Below, piece after piece: positions 8,909 through 18,374 of a stretch of DNA of 64,000 nucleotides. A model generated the notes under the pieces. That model was given only the letters and a program-made list of their open reading frames with translations, did not search any database and was not told the DNA's origin. This stretch comes from Polaribacter sp. L3A8 (GTDB taxonomy: Bacteria; Bacteroidota; Bacteroidia; Flavobacteriales; Flavobacteriaceae), in NCBI RefSeq assembly GCF_009796785.1, contig NZ_CP047026.1, positions 186,001 through 250,000 of the forward strand, written 5' to 3'. A program made the position numbers and the translations under genes. How positions within the stretch are numbered: the first letter of the stretch is position 1; every line of letters begins with the position of its first letter.

Positions 8909-10944
8909 ATGAATACAAAAATAGACCAACAAGCGGCTGATAATATTAGAGCTTTAGCAGTTGCAATGGTAGAAAAAGCAAACTCTGGGCATCCTGGAGG
9001 ACCTATGGGAGGTGCAGATTTTATGCACATCTTATATTCAGAATTTTTTAATTTCGATCCTTCAGATATGACATGGTCATTTAGAGATCGTTTTTTTATG
9101 GATGCAGGGCATTTATCAACCTTAATGTATGCGCAATACTATCTTTTAGGCAATTACAAAAAAGAAGATGTTGCTAATTTTAGACAATGGGGTTCAATTA
9201 CTCCAGGGCATCCAGAAGTAGATGTTGCAAGAGGTATCGAAAATACATCAGGACCTTTAGGGCAGGGCATACTATGGGAGTTGGTGCAGCAATTGCTGCA
9301 AAATTTTTACAAGCTCGTTTTGGTAATTGGATGGATCATAAAATTATGGTTTTATTTCTGATGGGAGTGCAAGAAGAAATATCTCAAGGAGCAGGAAGAA
9401 TTGCAGGTCATTTAGGGTTGAACAATTTTATTATGTTCTACGATTCTAATGATATCCAATTATCGACATCAACAGATGAAGTTACTTCAGAAGATACAGC
9501 CATGAAGTACAAAGCTTGGGGCTGGAAAGTAGTTACTATTGATGGGCATAACCATGATGAAATAAGGAAAGCATTAAAAGATGCGAATGCCGAAACAGAA
9601 AAACCAACCTTAATTATTGGTAAAACAATTATGGGGAAAGGTTGTGTAACATCCGAAGGGAAAACTTTTGAAGGTGAATGCGAATTACACGGACAACCTA
9701 TTGGAGCCTCAGGAGCAGATTATACAAAAACTTTATTAAATTTAGGTGCAAACCCAGAAAGTCCATTTGATATTTATGGTGATGTAAGTGAATTTTATCA
9801 AAATATATTACAAAGAAAAATAGTAGAAGCAAGAGATAAAAAAGTTGACATTTCTATTTGGAGAGAAGCTAATTCTGAATTAGCAACAAAATTAGATTTC
9901 TTTTTATCAGGAGAATTACCAGCATTAGATTTCGAAGGAATAACCCACAAAGCAGGTTTAGCATCAAGAGCAGCTTCTTCTGGAGTGTTAGGGTATTTGG
10001 CTGAAAATGTAGAAAACATGATTGTTTCTTCTGCAGATTTATCAAATTCTGATAAAACAGACGGATTCTTAAAGAAAACGCACGCACTTAAAAAAGGAGA
10101 TTTTAGTGGATCATTTTTACAAGCTGGAGTTGCAGAATTAACGATGTCTTGTATCGCAAATGGAATTGCGTTACATGGAGGAATTATTCCTGTTGTGGCA
10201 ACTTTCTTTGTGTTTTCAGATTATATGAAACCAGCTATTCGTTTAAGCGGAATTCAAGAATTGGGTGTAAAATATGTGTGGACGCATGATGCTTTTAGAG
10301 TTGGAGAAGATGGGCCAACACATCAACCCGTAGAACAGGAAGCACAAATTCGTTTGTTAGAAAAATTAAAAAACCACAGTGGAAATCCGAGTTTCATGGC
10401 TTTACGTCCTGCAGATTCTGCAGAAACAAGTGTTGCTTGGAAAATGGCTTTAGAAAATAAAAATACACCAACAGGTTTAATTTTATCAAGACAAGGCATT
10501 AAAGATTTACCAACCAAAGGAGCATCATCAAGATATCAAGAAGCATTAGCAGCAGAAAAAGGTGGTTATTTGGTAAAAGAAGTAGAAAATCCTGATGTAG
10601 TATTAGTTGCAAACGGATCTGAAGTAGCAACACTAGTAGCTGCAGCAGCAATTTTAGAATCAGAAAACGGATTGAAAGTAAATATTGCTTCTGTAATTTC
10701 TGAAGGAGTGTTTAGGTTACAATCTAAGGAATATCAACAAAGTGTTATACCTAAAAATAAACCATTATTCGGCTTAACTGCAGGTTTACCAGTAAACTTA
10801 GAAGGTTTGGTTGGTGATGCAGGTAAAGTATTTGGATTGGATCATTTTGGGTATTCTGCACCGGCAAATATCTTAGATGATAAATTTGGATTTACAGGAG
10901 AAAAAGTAAGCCAACAAGTATTAGAATATTTAAAAACAGTATAA
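8909..10944 (+). pseudogene. tkt: Transketolase, interrupted by three indels
   Basis: The whole gene is transketolase-like, starting MNTKIDQQAADNIRALAV with NSGHPGGPMGG, later YDSNDIQLST, the second-domain ALKKGDFSGS and GEDGPTHQPVEQ, but the frame breaks. At about 9265, GPLGQG should continue HTMGVGAA; one G of a G-run is missing and the frame changes. Near 9351-9374 two further indels compensate each other, so the conserved SDG-type thiamine-diphosphate/metal motif reads LMGVQEEIS instead of the expected SDGSAQEEIS. The two overlapping open pieces are 8909-9361 and 9187-10944. It would interconvert pentose and hexose phosphates after xylose entry. Either the gene is broken or the assembly has errors here; the rest of the protein looks well conserved, which favours error or very recent damage. 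Confidence 0.85.
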
Positions 10945-10954
10945 AATTAAAAGT

Positions 10955-11608
10955 ATGAAATTTTTTATAGATACAGCAAATTTAAATGATATTGCAGAAG
11001 CAGAAGCTTTAGGAGTTTTAGATGGAGTAACCACCAATCCATCTTTGATGGCAAAAGAGGGGATTACGGGAGCAGAAAATATTTTAAATCATTATAAAAA
11101 AATCTGTGATATTGTAGCAGGAGATGTTTCTGCAGAAGTTATTGCTACAGATTATGATGGAATGATTGAACAAGGAACAGAGTTGGCAGCCTTACATCCA
11201 CAAATTGTGGTAAAATTACCAATGATTGCAGACGGAGTAAAAGCATGTAAATATTTTTCTGATAAAGGGATTAAAACCAATGTAACTTTAGTTTTTTCTG
11301 CAGGACAAGCATTATTAGCCGCAAAAGCAGGTGCCACTTATGTTTCTCCGTTTTTAGGAAGATTAGATGATATTTCTACGGATGGATTACATTTGATTAA
11401 AGAAATTAGACAAATTTATGATAACTACGGATTTAAAACTCAAATTTTAGCAGCATCTGTACGTAATACTATGCATGTTATTAATTGTGCAAAATTAGGT
11501 TCTGATGTAATGACAGGACCATTGTCATCAATTACAGGTTTATTAAAGCACCCATTAACAGATAGTGGTTTGGCAAAGTTTTTAGAAGATTATAAAAAGG
11601 GGAATTAG
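10955..11608 (+). CDS. tal: Transaldolase (small FSA/TalC-type)
   Basis: The 217-residue protein belongs to the short transaldolase/fructose-6-phosphate aldolase family: [13 protein letters not shown] start, [20 protein letters not shown] with the Schiff-base Lys87, [30 protein letters not shown] and ILAASVRN. It works with transketolase in the non-oxidative pentose phosphate route, returning xylulose 5-phosphate carbon to glycolysis. It lies 10 bases after transketolase and is followed by a terminator, so it closes the xylose operon. Confidence 0.93.
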   Translation: MKFFIDTANLNDIAEAEALGVLDGVTTNPSLMAKEGITGAENILNHYKKICDIVAGDVSAEVIATDYDGMIEQGTELAALHPQIVVKLPMIADGVKACKYFSDKGIKTNVTLVFSAGQALLAAKAGATYVSPFLGRLDDISTDGLHLIKEIRQIYDNYGFKTQILAASVRNTMHVINCAKLGSDVMTGPLSSITGLLKHPLTDSGLAKFLEDYKKGN

Positions 11609-11628
11609 TAAATATTATTTTAGTAAAA

Positions 11629-11674
11629 CCGTTTGCTTTTTCTAATTTATTAGAAATTGTAAACGGCTCTTTTT
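11629..11674 (+). terminator. Terminator after transaldolase
   Basis: An interrupted stem (CCGTTT ... AAACGG with inner TTTCTAAT/ATTAGAAA arms) followed by a T-run at 11670-11674. Confidence 0.75.
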
Positions 11675-11804
11675 AACGTATATATCTCTCTAAGTATAAA
11701 TTATTGAATATTCTTTAAATTTTAAAAGGCATGTTTTGGTAGATAAAAATTTATTTCCTATAAAAAAATAGGACTGAATTTAAGAATTATTTTAAAAAGG
11801 ATAA

Positions 11805-11903
11805 GCATGTATCAGTAAAGTAACAATATTTAATAACTTAATATGTAAAATGGTTGAAAACGATAAAGTAAGCATCGAAAAATTAGATGTAACTAACTAC
11901 TGA
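11805..11903 (+). pseudogene. Remnant of a T9SS C-terminal sorting domain
   Basis: In the 330-base gap before the fasciclin gene one frame reads ISKVTIFNNL, then VSIEKLDVTNY and a stop at 11901-11903. The order (VTIFN, a short loop, then an ID/LDV strand) resembles the middle of a type A sorting domain, cut before the usual KGxYxxK strand. No start codon or upstream domain is seen in this frame. It may be debris of a lost secreted enzyme; the stretch is short and could be coincidence. Confidence 0.3.
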
Positions 11904-11937
11904 CCTCTATAAAATTATAAAAAAGATAAAAAAAATA

Positions 11938-12575
11938 ATGAAATTAAGCAAGTATACTTTTCTACTTCTTTTCGTTTCTATACTATTTATAGGGTGTGAT
12001 TTAAAAGTACAAAAAGAATTTGCTTTTGCCCCAGGAACTAGTGAGTTATTTACTTTTGGAGCATCAACTCCTTGGGAGTGGATACAGACAAACCCTGGTA
12101 ATGAATGTAACTATCTTATTGAAACTATAAAACATGCAGGTTTAGAAAAAGAGTTTAGTAATATAACGAGCAAAAGTACTTATTTTTAGTAAAAGATAAT
12201 GGATGCAATGTTATTAGCAAAAGTATTTTGAATAAGGAATTTGGTAGTAATTCTACCCAAATTGCTGATACAGATGCAGTAAAAGTAAAAAATATTTTAT
12301 TGTATTATATTGTTCCGAAATATAAAGATCTAGGTTCTGGTCTTCTACAAACTTTAGATGTTAATCATGGGGTTAAGACGTTATCTAATGATCATATAAA
12401 TAATTTTATGACTTTAAGAAGAGATTGGATTTATGTAATTGGCTTAAATTACTTTGAAGATTTACCTAGTTTTGCCAAAGTAACATCTTGCAAGTTATAT
12501 AATTATATCTTTTCTAATGGTAATTCAGTTGCTCATATTTTAACACGGTATGCTAGAATAGCTGCTTTCGAATAA
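11938..12575 (+). pseudogene. Fasciclin-domain lipoprotein, frameshifted
   Basis: Two pieces together make one fasciclin-like lipoprotein of the kind found near SusCD genes. Piece one (11938-12189) has a lipobox ending FIGC (Cys20) and FTFGASTPWEWIQTNPG, stopping at SKSTYF. The other frame continues LVKDNGCNVISKSILNKEFGSN into the second piece, ending YNYIFSNGNSVAHILTRYAR. The join lies in the T-run at about 12182-12187, where one base appears to be missing. The function of these lipoproteins is not settled; they are probably surface or periplasmic glycan-locus partners. A single homopolymer indel could also be a sequencing error. Confidence 0.7.
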
Positions 12576-12660
12576 TAAAAATATATCAACAAAAAAAACT
12601 TCTCTAGAAACATATTTTAGATTTTTTTTGTTTAATTAATTTCTTTATACATATTTTAAA

Positions 12661-14385
12661 ATGAAAAATACTTCAAATTTTCTAGTCTTTAGAATACAAA
12701 AAACAACAATTATATTATTAGCTTTATCTGTCTTTTTTAGTTGTAAACAAAAAAAAGAAAAAGCTAATAATGAAGTAAAACCAAACATTGTTTTTATTCT
12801 TACGGATGATCAGCGTTGGGATGCTTTAGGGTACGCTGGTAATAAATTAGCATACACACCAGAAATGGATAAACTTGCAAAAAGTGGTGTGTTTTTTAAA
12901 AATACCATTGCTACCACGCCTATTTGTGCTGCAAGTAGAGCTAGTATTTTTAGTGGCTTGCAAGAGCGTACTCATAATTACAGTTTTACAACAGGTAATA
13001 TGAAAGAAGAGTATATGCAAAATGCCTATCCTAGGGTTTTAAAAAAAGCAGGATATTATACAGGTTTATATGGTAAGTTTGGTGTAAAATATAAAAACTT
13101 AGATTCTCTTTATAATACTTATGAAAATTACGATTTACGTTATGATCGTAAAGATATTACGAGTTATTATTATAAAAAATTAGGTAAAGATACTGTTCAC
13201 TTAACTCGATATACGGGAGAAAAAGGAATGGAGTTTATTAAAAATGCACCAACAGACAAACCTTTTTGTTTACAACTTAGTTTTAGTGCACCTCATGCAA
13301 GTGATAATACCGTAGAGCAGTATTTTTGGCAAGAAGAAAATAATCATGTTTTAGAAAACACCACTGTCCCTACAGCTAATATTTCTGAAGATATTTATTA
13401 TAACCGATTACCAGAAATAGTTAAAAGTGGTTTTAATCGTTTACGCTGGTATTGGAGAGATGATACTCCAGAAAAATACCAACATAGTGTAAAAGGATAT
13501 TACAGAATGATTGCTGGTATTGATAATGAAATTGGTAAAATTAGAAAAGAATTAGAAAAAAAGGGAGTTGCAGATAATACAATTATTGTTCTTATGGGAG
13601 ATAATGGTTTTTTCTTAGGAGAAAGACAAATTTCTGGTAAATGGTTAATGTATGAAAACTCTATAAAAGTACCTTTAATTATTTTTGATCCTAGAAATAA
13701 AGAACATAAGGATGTTGATGCTATGGCATTAAATATAGATATTCCGTCTACTATTTTAGACTTTGCAGGCGTTGATGCTCCAAAAACGTGGCACGGAAAA
13801 AGTTTAAAACCTTTTGTAGATTCTAATAATGCAGATTTAAAAAGAGACACTATTTTAATAGAGCATTTATGGGATTTTAAAAACATAGCACCAAGTGAAG
13901 GGGTAAGAACAAGTGATTGGAAATATTTTAGATATGTAAACGATAAATCTATTCAAGAATTATATAATTTAAAAGACGATCCAAGAGAAATTAATAACCT
14001 TATTAATGATACAAAATATCAAAAAGTTGTAACTAAACTACAAAATAAATTAGAAGAGTTAACAAAAAAATATAAAGATCCTTATCAATTTAATCCAGTT
14101 AATTTATCAGTAAACTTAAAAAATAATTTAGAGTTTAATTGGGCAACATCTAATAAAACACAAAAGCAAACAGCATATCAAATATTAGTTTCTTCATCAA
14201 TTGAAAGTATTAATAATAATATAGGCGATGTTTGGAATAGTGAAAAAGTAGAAAGTGCTGCCAATTCTAATATTAAATATGAAGGTTTAAAACTTGATAA
14301 AACAAAAACCTATTATTGGAAAATGCGTATCTATGATGAAATAAATAGAACAGGAAGTTATACAACACCTAAAAAACTTTTTTAA
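12661..14385 (+). CDS. S1-family sulfatase ending in a truncated GH78 N-terminal domain, lipoprotein
   Basis: The 574-residue protein has a lipoprotein signal (FFSC, Cys28) and then a full S1 sulfatase: [13 protein letters not shown] with metal-binding Asp49/Asp50, [10 protein letters not shown] with the formylglycine Cys89, GDNGFFLGERQISGKW and HGKSLKPF. After about residue 465 it has the Ig-like domain that begins GH78 rhamnosidases (YQILVSSSIESINNNIGDVW, TYYWKMRIYDE) and then stops. The protein at 21970 has the same order but continues with a complete GH78, so this copy has lost its rhamnosidase half. Sulfatase motifs are intact, so desulfation of a rhamnose-containing ulvan oligosaccharide is plausible. 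A hairpin terminator and a regulon promoter follow. Confidence 0.88.
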   Translation: MKNTSNFLVFRIQKTTIILLALSVFFSCKQKKEKANNEVKPNIVFILTDDQRWDALGYAGNKLAYTPEMDKLAKSGVFFKNTIATTPICAASRASIFSGLQERTHNYSFTTGNMKEEYMQNAYPRVLKKAGYYTGLYGKFGVKYKNLDSLYNTYENYDLRYDRKDITSYYYKKLGKDTVHLTRYTGEKGMEFIKNAPTDKPFCLQLSFSAPHASDNTVEQYFWQEENNHVLENTTVPTANISEDIYYNRLPEIVKSGFNRLRWYWRDDTPEKYQHSVKGYYRMIAGIDNEIGKIRKELEKKGVADNTIIVLMGDNGFFLGERQISGKWLMYENSIKVPLIIFDPRNKEHKDVDAMALNIDIPSTILDFAGVDAPKTWHGKSLKPFVDSNNADLKRDTILIEHLWDFKNIAPSEGVRTSDWKYFRYVNDKSIQELYNLKDDPREINNLINDTKYQKVVTKLQNKLEELTKKYKDPYQFNPVNLSVNLKNNLEFNWATSNKTQKQTAYQILVSSSIESINNNIGDVWNSEKVESAANSNIKYEGLKLDKTKTYYWKMRIYDEINRTGSYTTPKKLF

Positions 14386-14473
14386 ATAATCCTTTAGTTG
14401 GATTTTATGTTTTAATATTTGCTTCTTTTTTTAAGGAAAAGAAAAAGATATTTTAAATTTTAAAAGCAAATAA

Positions 14474-14503
14474 AAACACCATCTTAATTGATGGTGTTTT
14501 TTT
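14474..14503 (+). terminator. Terminator after the truncated sulfatase-GH78
   Basis: A 10-bp perfect stem (AAACACCATC / GATGGTGTTT) with a 6-base loop and T-run to 14503, only 6 bases before regulon site 2. Confidence 0.85.
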
Positions 14504-14509
14504 ACGTAT

Positions 14510-14554
14510 CAGGATAGAGCAGGACGGGTTTAGTGAAACTTGGACGTAAATTTA
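14510..14554 (+). promoter_or_regulatory. Regulon promoter site 2 (upstream of decayed T9SS enzyme)
   Basis: Direct repeat CAGGATAGAG / CAGGACGGGT at 14510-14529, 17 bases, then TAAATTTA at 14547-14554. The gene it served (14580) is now a pseudogene. Confidence 0.6.
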
Positions 14555-14579
14555 TTACCCAATTATTTTTTCTTGTTTT

Positions 14580-14890
14580 ATGAAAAAAAGTATAACTTTT
14601 ATGTATTATTTGTTTGCATTTTTTACTGTAAACGCATAAGTAACCTTGTTTACAGATTTTACAAATTCTAAAAAAAAAAACTGTTTAATGTTTGGACACT
14701 AGTAAATTGTATTAGACCAACAAAAGGAGCAGGAGTAAGACACGATATCGATGTTAATCTTATTAGAATGATTGGCGGAATTAACAAAATAAAAGAAGGA
14801 AAAGGATCACAAATTGATCTTACAAAATTTAATAAAGGTTTGTATTTTTTTAAAACAGATACCAAATCTTTTAAACTATTAAAACTTTAA
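14580..14890 (+). pseudogene. Decayed T9SS glycosidase, internal deletion, nonsense codon and frameshift
   Basis: An ATG at 14580 opens a signal peptide (MKKSITFMYYLFAFF, TVNA) that meets TAA at 14637, where the homologue at 45467 has AQVTL (a CAA to TAA change explains it). The frame continues VTLFTDFTNSKKK into an A-run, after which another frame carries LFNVWTLVN, then IRPTKGAGVR and NLIRMIGGINK. This matches LHNIWDVANRISP and MNIVRMVGGIRK of the 45467 protein. It then jumps directly to a sorting-domain end (IDLTKFNKGLYFFKT, stop at 14890). About 800 residues are missing. A regulon promoter is preserved just upstream. Confidence 0.8.
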
Positions 14891-14914
14891 CATACTATAT
14901 ATAATTATCAGAAT

Positions 14915-16294
14915 ATGAAAAATATTTTATCACTATTACTTTTTTTACTTTTACTTACTACTTCTAATGCACAAATAAAACACGGACTGCGAGATGAAAG
15001 TGGAAGACACGTTATTCCTAGAGGTTTTGTTATTGTTACAAACGCTGGCGATTTTAAAAATGAAGATTTTGTTAGAATGGTTAGAATGGGAGCAAACTAC
15101 CAAGTTGTGCGCTTAGAATTAGGTAAATTAAGTAATTTTCCGGGTGCTAAATTCGAACAAAGTTATTTAGATCAATTAGAACGTTTGGTAGAATTCGGAA
15201 AAAAAGTAGGCATTAAAACAGTTTTTAAAATGACGGTTTATGGTGTTAAAAAGTTCTCTTGGGAAGCTTTTTGGGCAAACAAAAATAATGAACATGAAAT
15301 TTATATGAATGCTTGGAAAAAAGTTTGGCATCATTTTAAAAATGAAGATTATGTTGTAGGTTATGACGTGGTTAATGAACCAAGAAAATTAACAATGAAT
15401 ATTTCTTATAAAGATTTAACTAATGATTATTTAATACCTGTTTATCAAAAAATAATAGACGAAAGTCAAAAAATTAATTCTAATAAAAAGATTTTAATTC
15501 AGTCTATTTTTATGAATAAAGGAGAAGGAGTCGATAACAATCAATATGCCGAAATAACGGCATCTGTAAATAGAAAAAACATTGTTTTTTCTCCGCACAT
15601 TTATCAAAATAAACAAGATTTGGTACAACCCGTAATGAGTCGTTTTGATAAAGAAGCAATAATGTTAAAAGCACCTATTTTAATTGGCGAATGGGGTTTT
15701 CCAACATTTGCTAAAACAGATACTACTTTAGTTGGTAACTTAGGGCAGTATAAATATAGAGAGCTTTATATAAAAACTGCTGAAGTTTTTGATCAAATGG
15801 GGGTAGGTAGTATAAAAGCATGGTTTTCTGGAAATCCTAGTATGCAAAATTTTATGCCCGGTGGACCATCAACTTGGGCTATATTTTCAGATAAAAATGC
15901 TGTTGGTACATCAGAAAGAAAATATATTACAGACATTATTGCAAGACCTTACCCACAAACAATTGCAGGAACTATTAATTCATTTCTTTTTAATTTTGCA
16001 ACAAGAACTTTAAATGTTAATGTTAAAACAGACAATAGCAAAGGAGCATCACAAATTTTTATAGGTGCAAATAGACACTATCCTGATGGGTTTTCTATAA
16101 TGTGCGGACCAGATGTAGTATTGGTTTATAATCCGCTTAAAAACGTAGGGTTAGAATTGGTAAAGGGACTAAACAAAACCAATATTTCTAACTTTATTTG
16201 GAATGAAAAATATCAACAATTAACCATTTTAAAATGGCCAAAAGATAACGAACAATTAAATTTAAAAATTGTTCCAGGTATCTATAAACAATAA
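14915..16294 (+). CDS. GH5-like secreted glycoside hydrolase with C-terminal GH5_C-type domain
   Basis: The 459-residue protein has a Sec signal peptide (cleavage near SNA-QI, residue 19). The TIM barrel shows clan GH-A signatures: VVGYDVVNEP with acid/base Glu155, FSPHIYQNK and ILIGEWGFP with nucleophile Glu269. The opening IKHGLRDESGRHVIPRGF resembles endoglycoceramidase-type GH5. The last 110 residues form a beta-rich domain. GH5 enzymes hydrolyse beta-glycosidic bonds; the substrate cannot be read. It lies 24 bases after the pseudogene and 6 bases before the GH43-like gene, so it may now be transcribed from regulon site 2. Confidence 0.8.
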   Translation: MKNILSLLLFLLLLTTSNAQIKHGLRDESGRHVIPRGFVIVTNAGDFKNEDFVRMVRMGANYQVVRLELGKLSNFPGAKFEQSYLDQLERLVEFGKKVGIKTVFKMTVYGVKKFSWEAFWANKNNEHEIYMNAWKKVWHHFKNEDYVVGYDVVNEPRKLTMNISYKDLTNDYLIPVYQKIIDESQKINSNKKILIQSIFMNKGEGVDNNQYAEITASVNRKNIVFSPHIYQNKQDLVQPVMSRFDKEAIMLKAPILIGEWGFPTFAKTDTTLVGNLGQYKYRELYIKTAEVFDQMGVGSIKAWFSGNPSMQNFMPGGPSTWAIFSDKNAVGTSERKYITDIIARPYPQTIAGTINSFLFNFATRTLNVNVKTDNSKGASQIFIGANRHYPDGFSIMCGPDVVLVYNPLKNVGLELVKGLNKTNISNFIWNEKYQQLTILKWPKDNEQLNLKIVPGIYKQ

Positions 16295-16300
16295 TATTTT

Positions 16301-17608
16301 ATGATTAACAGAGAAAAATATAGTTTACTTTATGTGCTTTTTTTGTTAACTCAAATAAGTTTTTCACAAAATCCTATAACGAAAGAAGAAGGTGTTTCAG
16401 ATCCTCATATTAGAGTTTTTAATGACACTATTTATTTATATTCCGGACACGATTCTAGTCCGGAAGATAAGTTATGGAATATGAAAGATTGGCGTGTATT
16501 TTCATCTACCAATTTATTAGATTTTACTTTAGAAGAGACAATATCTCCTAAAGAAAATTATATGGATGATAATAGTTTTGATTGTTGGGCAAGTGACGCA
16601 TCTACTAGAAAAGGTAAATATTATTTTTACTTTTCAGATAAAAAACGAGGAATTGGTGTTATGGTATCAGACTCTCCAAAAGGGCCTTTTAAAGATGCTT
16701 TAAATAAACCTTTGGTTGCTCCTATGCACGATCCTACTATTTTTATAGATGATGATAAAAATAAAACTCCATATATTATTTATGGGGATAAATCTGAGGC
16801 TTATTATATAGCAGCGTTAAATGATGATATGATATCTACCGCAGAAACACCAAAACCAATTACAATACATGGAGATTTATGGAAAAATGCTCCGAAATGG
16901 ATGGATAAAAATTATGTGTTTAAGTATAATAACACCTATTATTTAAGTTGGGGTAGAGATTATGCGGTTTCAAAAAATATTTATGGACCCTACCAATCTG
17001 TTGGGGCTTTGGGAAAAGGACATCATTTAGATGAATTTGCTCATGGAAGTTTCTTTTGGTGGAAAGGTCAGTTTTACCATGTTTGGTGTTATTATTTAAA
17101 GAAAGGTTTTAAGTTTAGAGAAACTATTATAACGTATTGTCATATTTCTGATGATGGAAAAATAGTTACAGACACACAATTTTTAGATGCACATTTTAAA
17201 AATGGAGTTGGCCAATACGATGCTTCTTGGAATGTTATTGAGGCAGAGTGGTTTTATGAAAAATCATCAGAAATTGAAAAAAAAGGAACTCTAGGAAAAG
17301 GGTTTTTATTAACCAACATTCAAAATAAAAGCTGGGTAAGGTTTGCAAACATCAACCTTAATAAACAATCTAAAATAGAATTTACTGTTAAGAATATTCA
17401 AGAAAAAGGGAAATTAGAAATTAGAGATGGTGGTGTTAAAGGGAAACTTTTAGGGAGTGTTTTTATAAGCTCATCAAATAAAAAAAAGGAAACGCAAAAA
17501 ATAGTTTCTACAATAAAAAAAATAAAAGGAAAAAGAGATCTTTATTTTAAGTTTATAGGAGATCATAATTTTTATTTAGAACTAGATTCTTTTAAATTCT
17601 TAGAGTAA
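16301..17608 (+). CDS. GH43-like five-bladed propeller glycosidase with C-terminal carbohydrate-binding-like domain
   Basis: The 435-residue protein has a signal peptide (ISFS-QN). The propeller opens with SDPHIRVFNDTIYLYSGHD, where the Asp of SDPH fits the GH43 general base. It continues with CWASDASTRKGKYYFYFSDK and HDPTIFIDDD, and HGSFFWWKGQFYHVWCYY late in the propeller. The last 120 residues (VIEAEWF onward, NKSWVRFANINL) look like a CBM6-type module. GH43 enzymes include beta-xylosidases and alpha-arabinofuranosidases; here xylosidase activity on ulvan is plausible. It is paired with the GH5-like gene and followed by a terminator. Confidence 0.82.
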   Translation: MINREKYSLLYVLFLLTQISFSQNPITKEEGVSDPHIRVFNDTIYLYSGHDSSPEDKLWNMKDWRVFSSTNLLDFTLEETISPKENYMDDNSFDCWASDASTRKGKYYFYFSDKKRGIGVMVSDSPKGPFKDALNKPLVAPMHDPTIFIDDDKNKTPYIIYGDKSEAYYIAALNDDMISTAETPKPITIHGDLWKNAPKWMDKNYVFKYNNTYYLSWGRDYAVSKNIYGPYQSVGALGKGHHLDEFAHGSFFWWKGQFYHVWCYYLKKGFKFRETIITYCHISDDGKIVTDTQFLDAHFKNGVGQYDASWNVIEAEWFYEKSSEIEKKGTLGKGFLLTNIQNKSWVRFANINLNKQSKIEFTVKNIQEKGKLEIRDGGVKGKLLGSVFISSSNKKKETQKIVSTIKKIKGKRDLYFKFIGDHNFYLELDSFKFLE

Positions 17609-17637
17609 AAGAGTCTTTAAAAAATATTTAATTTTTT

Positions 17638-17690
17638 AACATTCAATATAAAATTGGCAAAATTGTCTTTTTATATTGAATGTTTTTATT
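17638..17690 (+). terminator. Terminator after GH43-like gene
   Basis: Perfect 15-bp stem (AACATTCAATATAAA at 17638-17652, complement at 17670-17684) followed by T-rich sequence. Confidence 0.8.
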
Positions 17691-17785
17691 TTTATAAATA
17701 TTTTAATTATGCATAAAATTAGAAGCTTATTGCTGTAAATACAGAAAGTTTAAACCTAGTTACTTACATTCTTAATTTTATTATA

Positions 17786-17830
17786 CAGGATAGAGCAGGA
17801 TAAGTAACACTCTTTATTAAACTAAATTTA
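17786..17830 (+). promoter_or_regulatory. Regulon promoter site 3 (no gene; short transcript)
   Basis: Direct repeat CAGGATAGAG / CAGGATAAGT at 17786-17805, 17 bases, then TAAATTTA at 17823-17830. A terminator begins about 45 bases later with no ORF between. Confidence 0.6.
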
Positions 17831-17836
17831 CAGTGT

Positions 17837-17912
17837 AGTTTTTTAAACAACATTAATTTTGAATTAGTATTTATTAAACACGTTTCTTTTAATTAAAAGG
17901 GACGTGTTTTTT
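17837..17912 (+). ncRNA. Candidate short RNA from site 3
   Basis: Predicted start about 7 bases after TAAATTTA; the end is the T-run of the hairpin at 17876-17912. It would be roughly 75 bases and holds no plausible reading frame. It may be a small RNA of the regulon or a scar where a gene between promoter and terminator was lost. Confidence 0.3.
17876..17912 (+). terminator. Terminator behind site 3
   Basis: Stem AAACACGT..CTTTT with AAAAG..ACGTGTTT around a 4-base loop (two mismatches), then eight or more T. Confidence 0.8.
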
Positions 17913-18017
17913 TTGTGAAAAATTTAACTAAAAATAACTTTCTTTATAATGTAGAAAAAAGTCATATAAGTAATTGGTTGTAAATATGTTATATTTTAAA
18001 AATTAACAGAAGGTTTT

Positions 18018-18050
18018 ATGAAAATTAAAAGTCAGATTTTAACAATATAA
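18018..18050 (+). pseudogene. Leader-like 10-codon ORF, possible start of a lost gene
   Basis: ATG at 18018 reads MKIKSQILTI and stops at 18048-18050. It looks like the first residues of a signal peptide, directly before site 4. Very weak evidence. Confidence 0.15.
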
Positions 18051-18052
18051 AA

Positions 18053-18097
18053 CAGGTGAATACAGGACAGACATCTTTCTTTCATAAAGTAGTTTTG
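18053..18097 (+). promoter_or_regulatory. Regulon promoter site 4 (no gene; short transcript)
   Basis: Direct repeat CAGGTGAATA / CAGGACAGAC at 18053-18072, 17 bases, then TAGTTTTG at 18090-18097, an exact match to TAnnTTTG. A strong terminator starts 35 bases later. Confidence 0.6.
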
Positions 18098-18103
18098 AAA
18101 CAT

Positions 18104-18176
18104 AAGGTTGTTTAACTTTATTGAATTAATTTACAAGTTCCCTTTGTCTCCCCCAAGACAAAGGGGCTTGTTTTTT
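18104..18176 (+). ncRNA. Candidate short RNA from site 4
   Basis: Predicted to begin about 7 bases after TAGTTTTG and to end in the T-run at 18171-18176, about 73 bases. Its 5' half (TTTAAC, TTGAATTAATTTA) resembles that of the site-3 transcript (TTGAATTAGTATTTA). No ORF. Same alternatives as for the site-3 RNA. Confidence 0.3.
18133..18176 (+). terminator. Strong terminator behind site 4
   Basis: Stem CCCTTTGTCT / AGACAAAGGG extended by ACAAG / CTTGT, C-rich loop, then six T. Confidence 0.85.
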
Positions 18177-18279
18177 ATAATGCTATCACCTAATACTTAA
18201 GCTTAAAAATAGCCTATCTTAAAAAATAAATTTTAGCTTGTCTGTAAAGTTTTCTTACTTATTGTTTATCAATGGATTG

Positions 18280-18323
18280 CAGTATAGGACAGGATTGTGT
18301 AATTTTCTTTTTTCTTATATTTA
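18280..18323 (+). promoter_or_regulatory. Regulon promoter site 5 (upstream of CBM6 pseudogene)
   Basis: Direct repeat CAGTATAGGA / CAGGATTGTG at 18280-18299, 16 bases, then TATATTTA at 18316-18323. Confidence 0.6.
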
Positions 18324-18374
18324 TTAATTATATTATCTTCTTCTTTGTTTTTAATTTCGATGAAATAAGAATAG

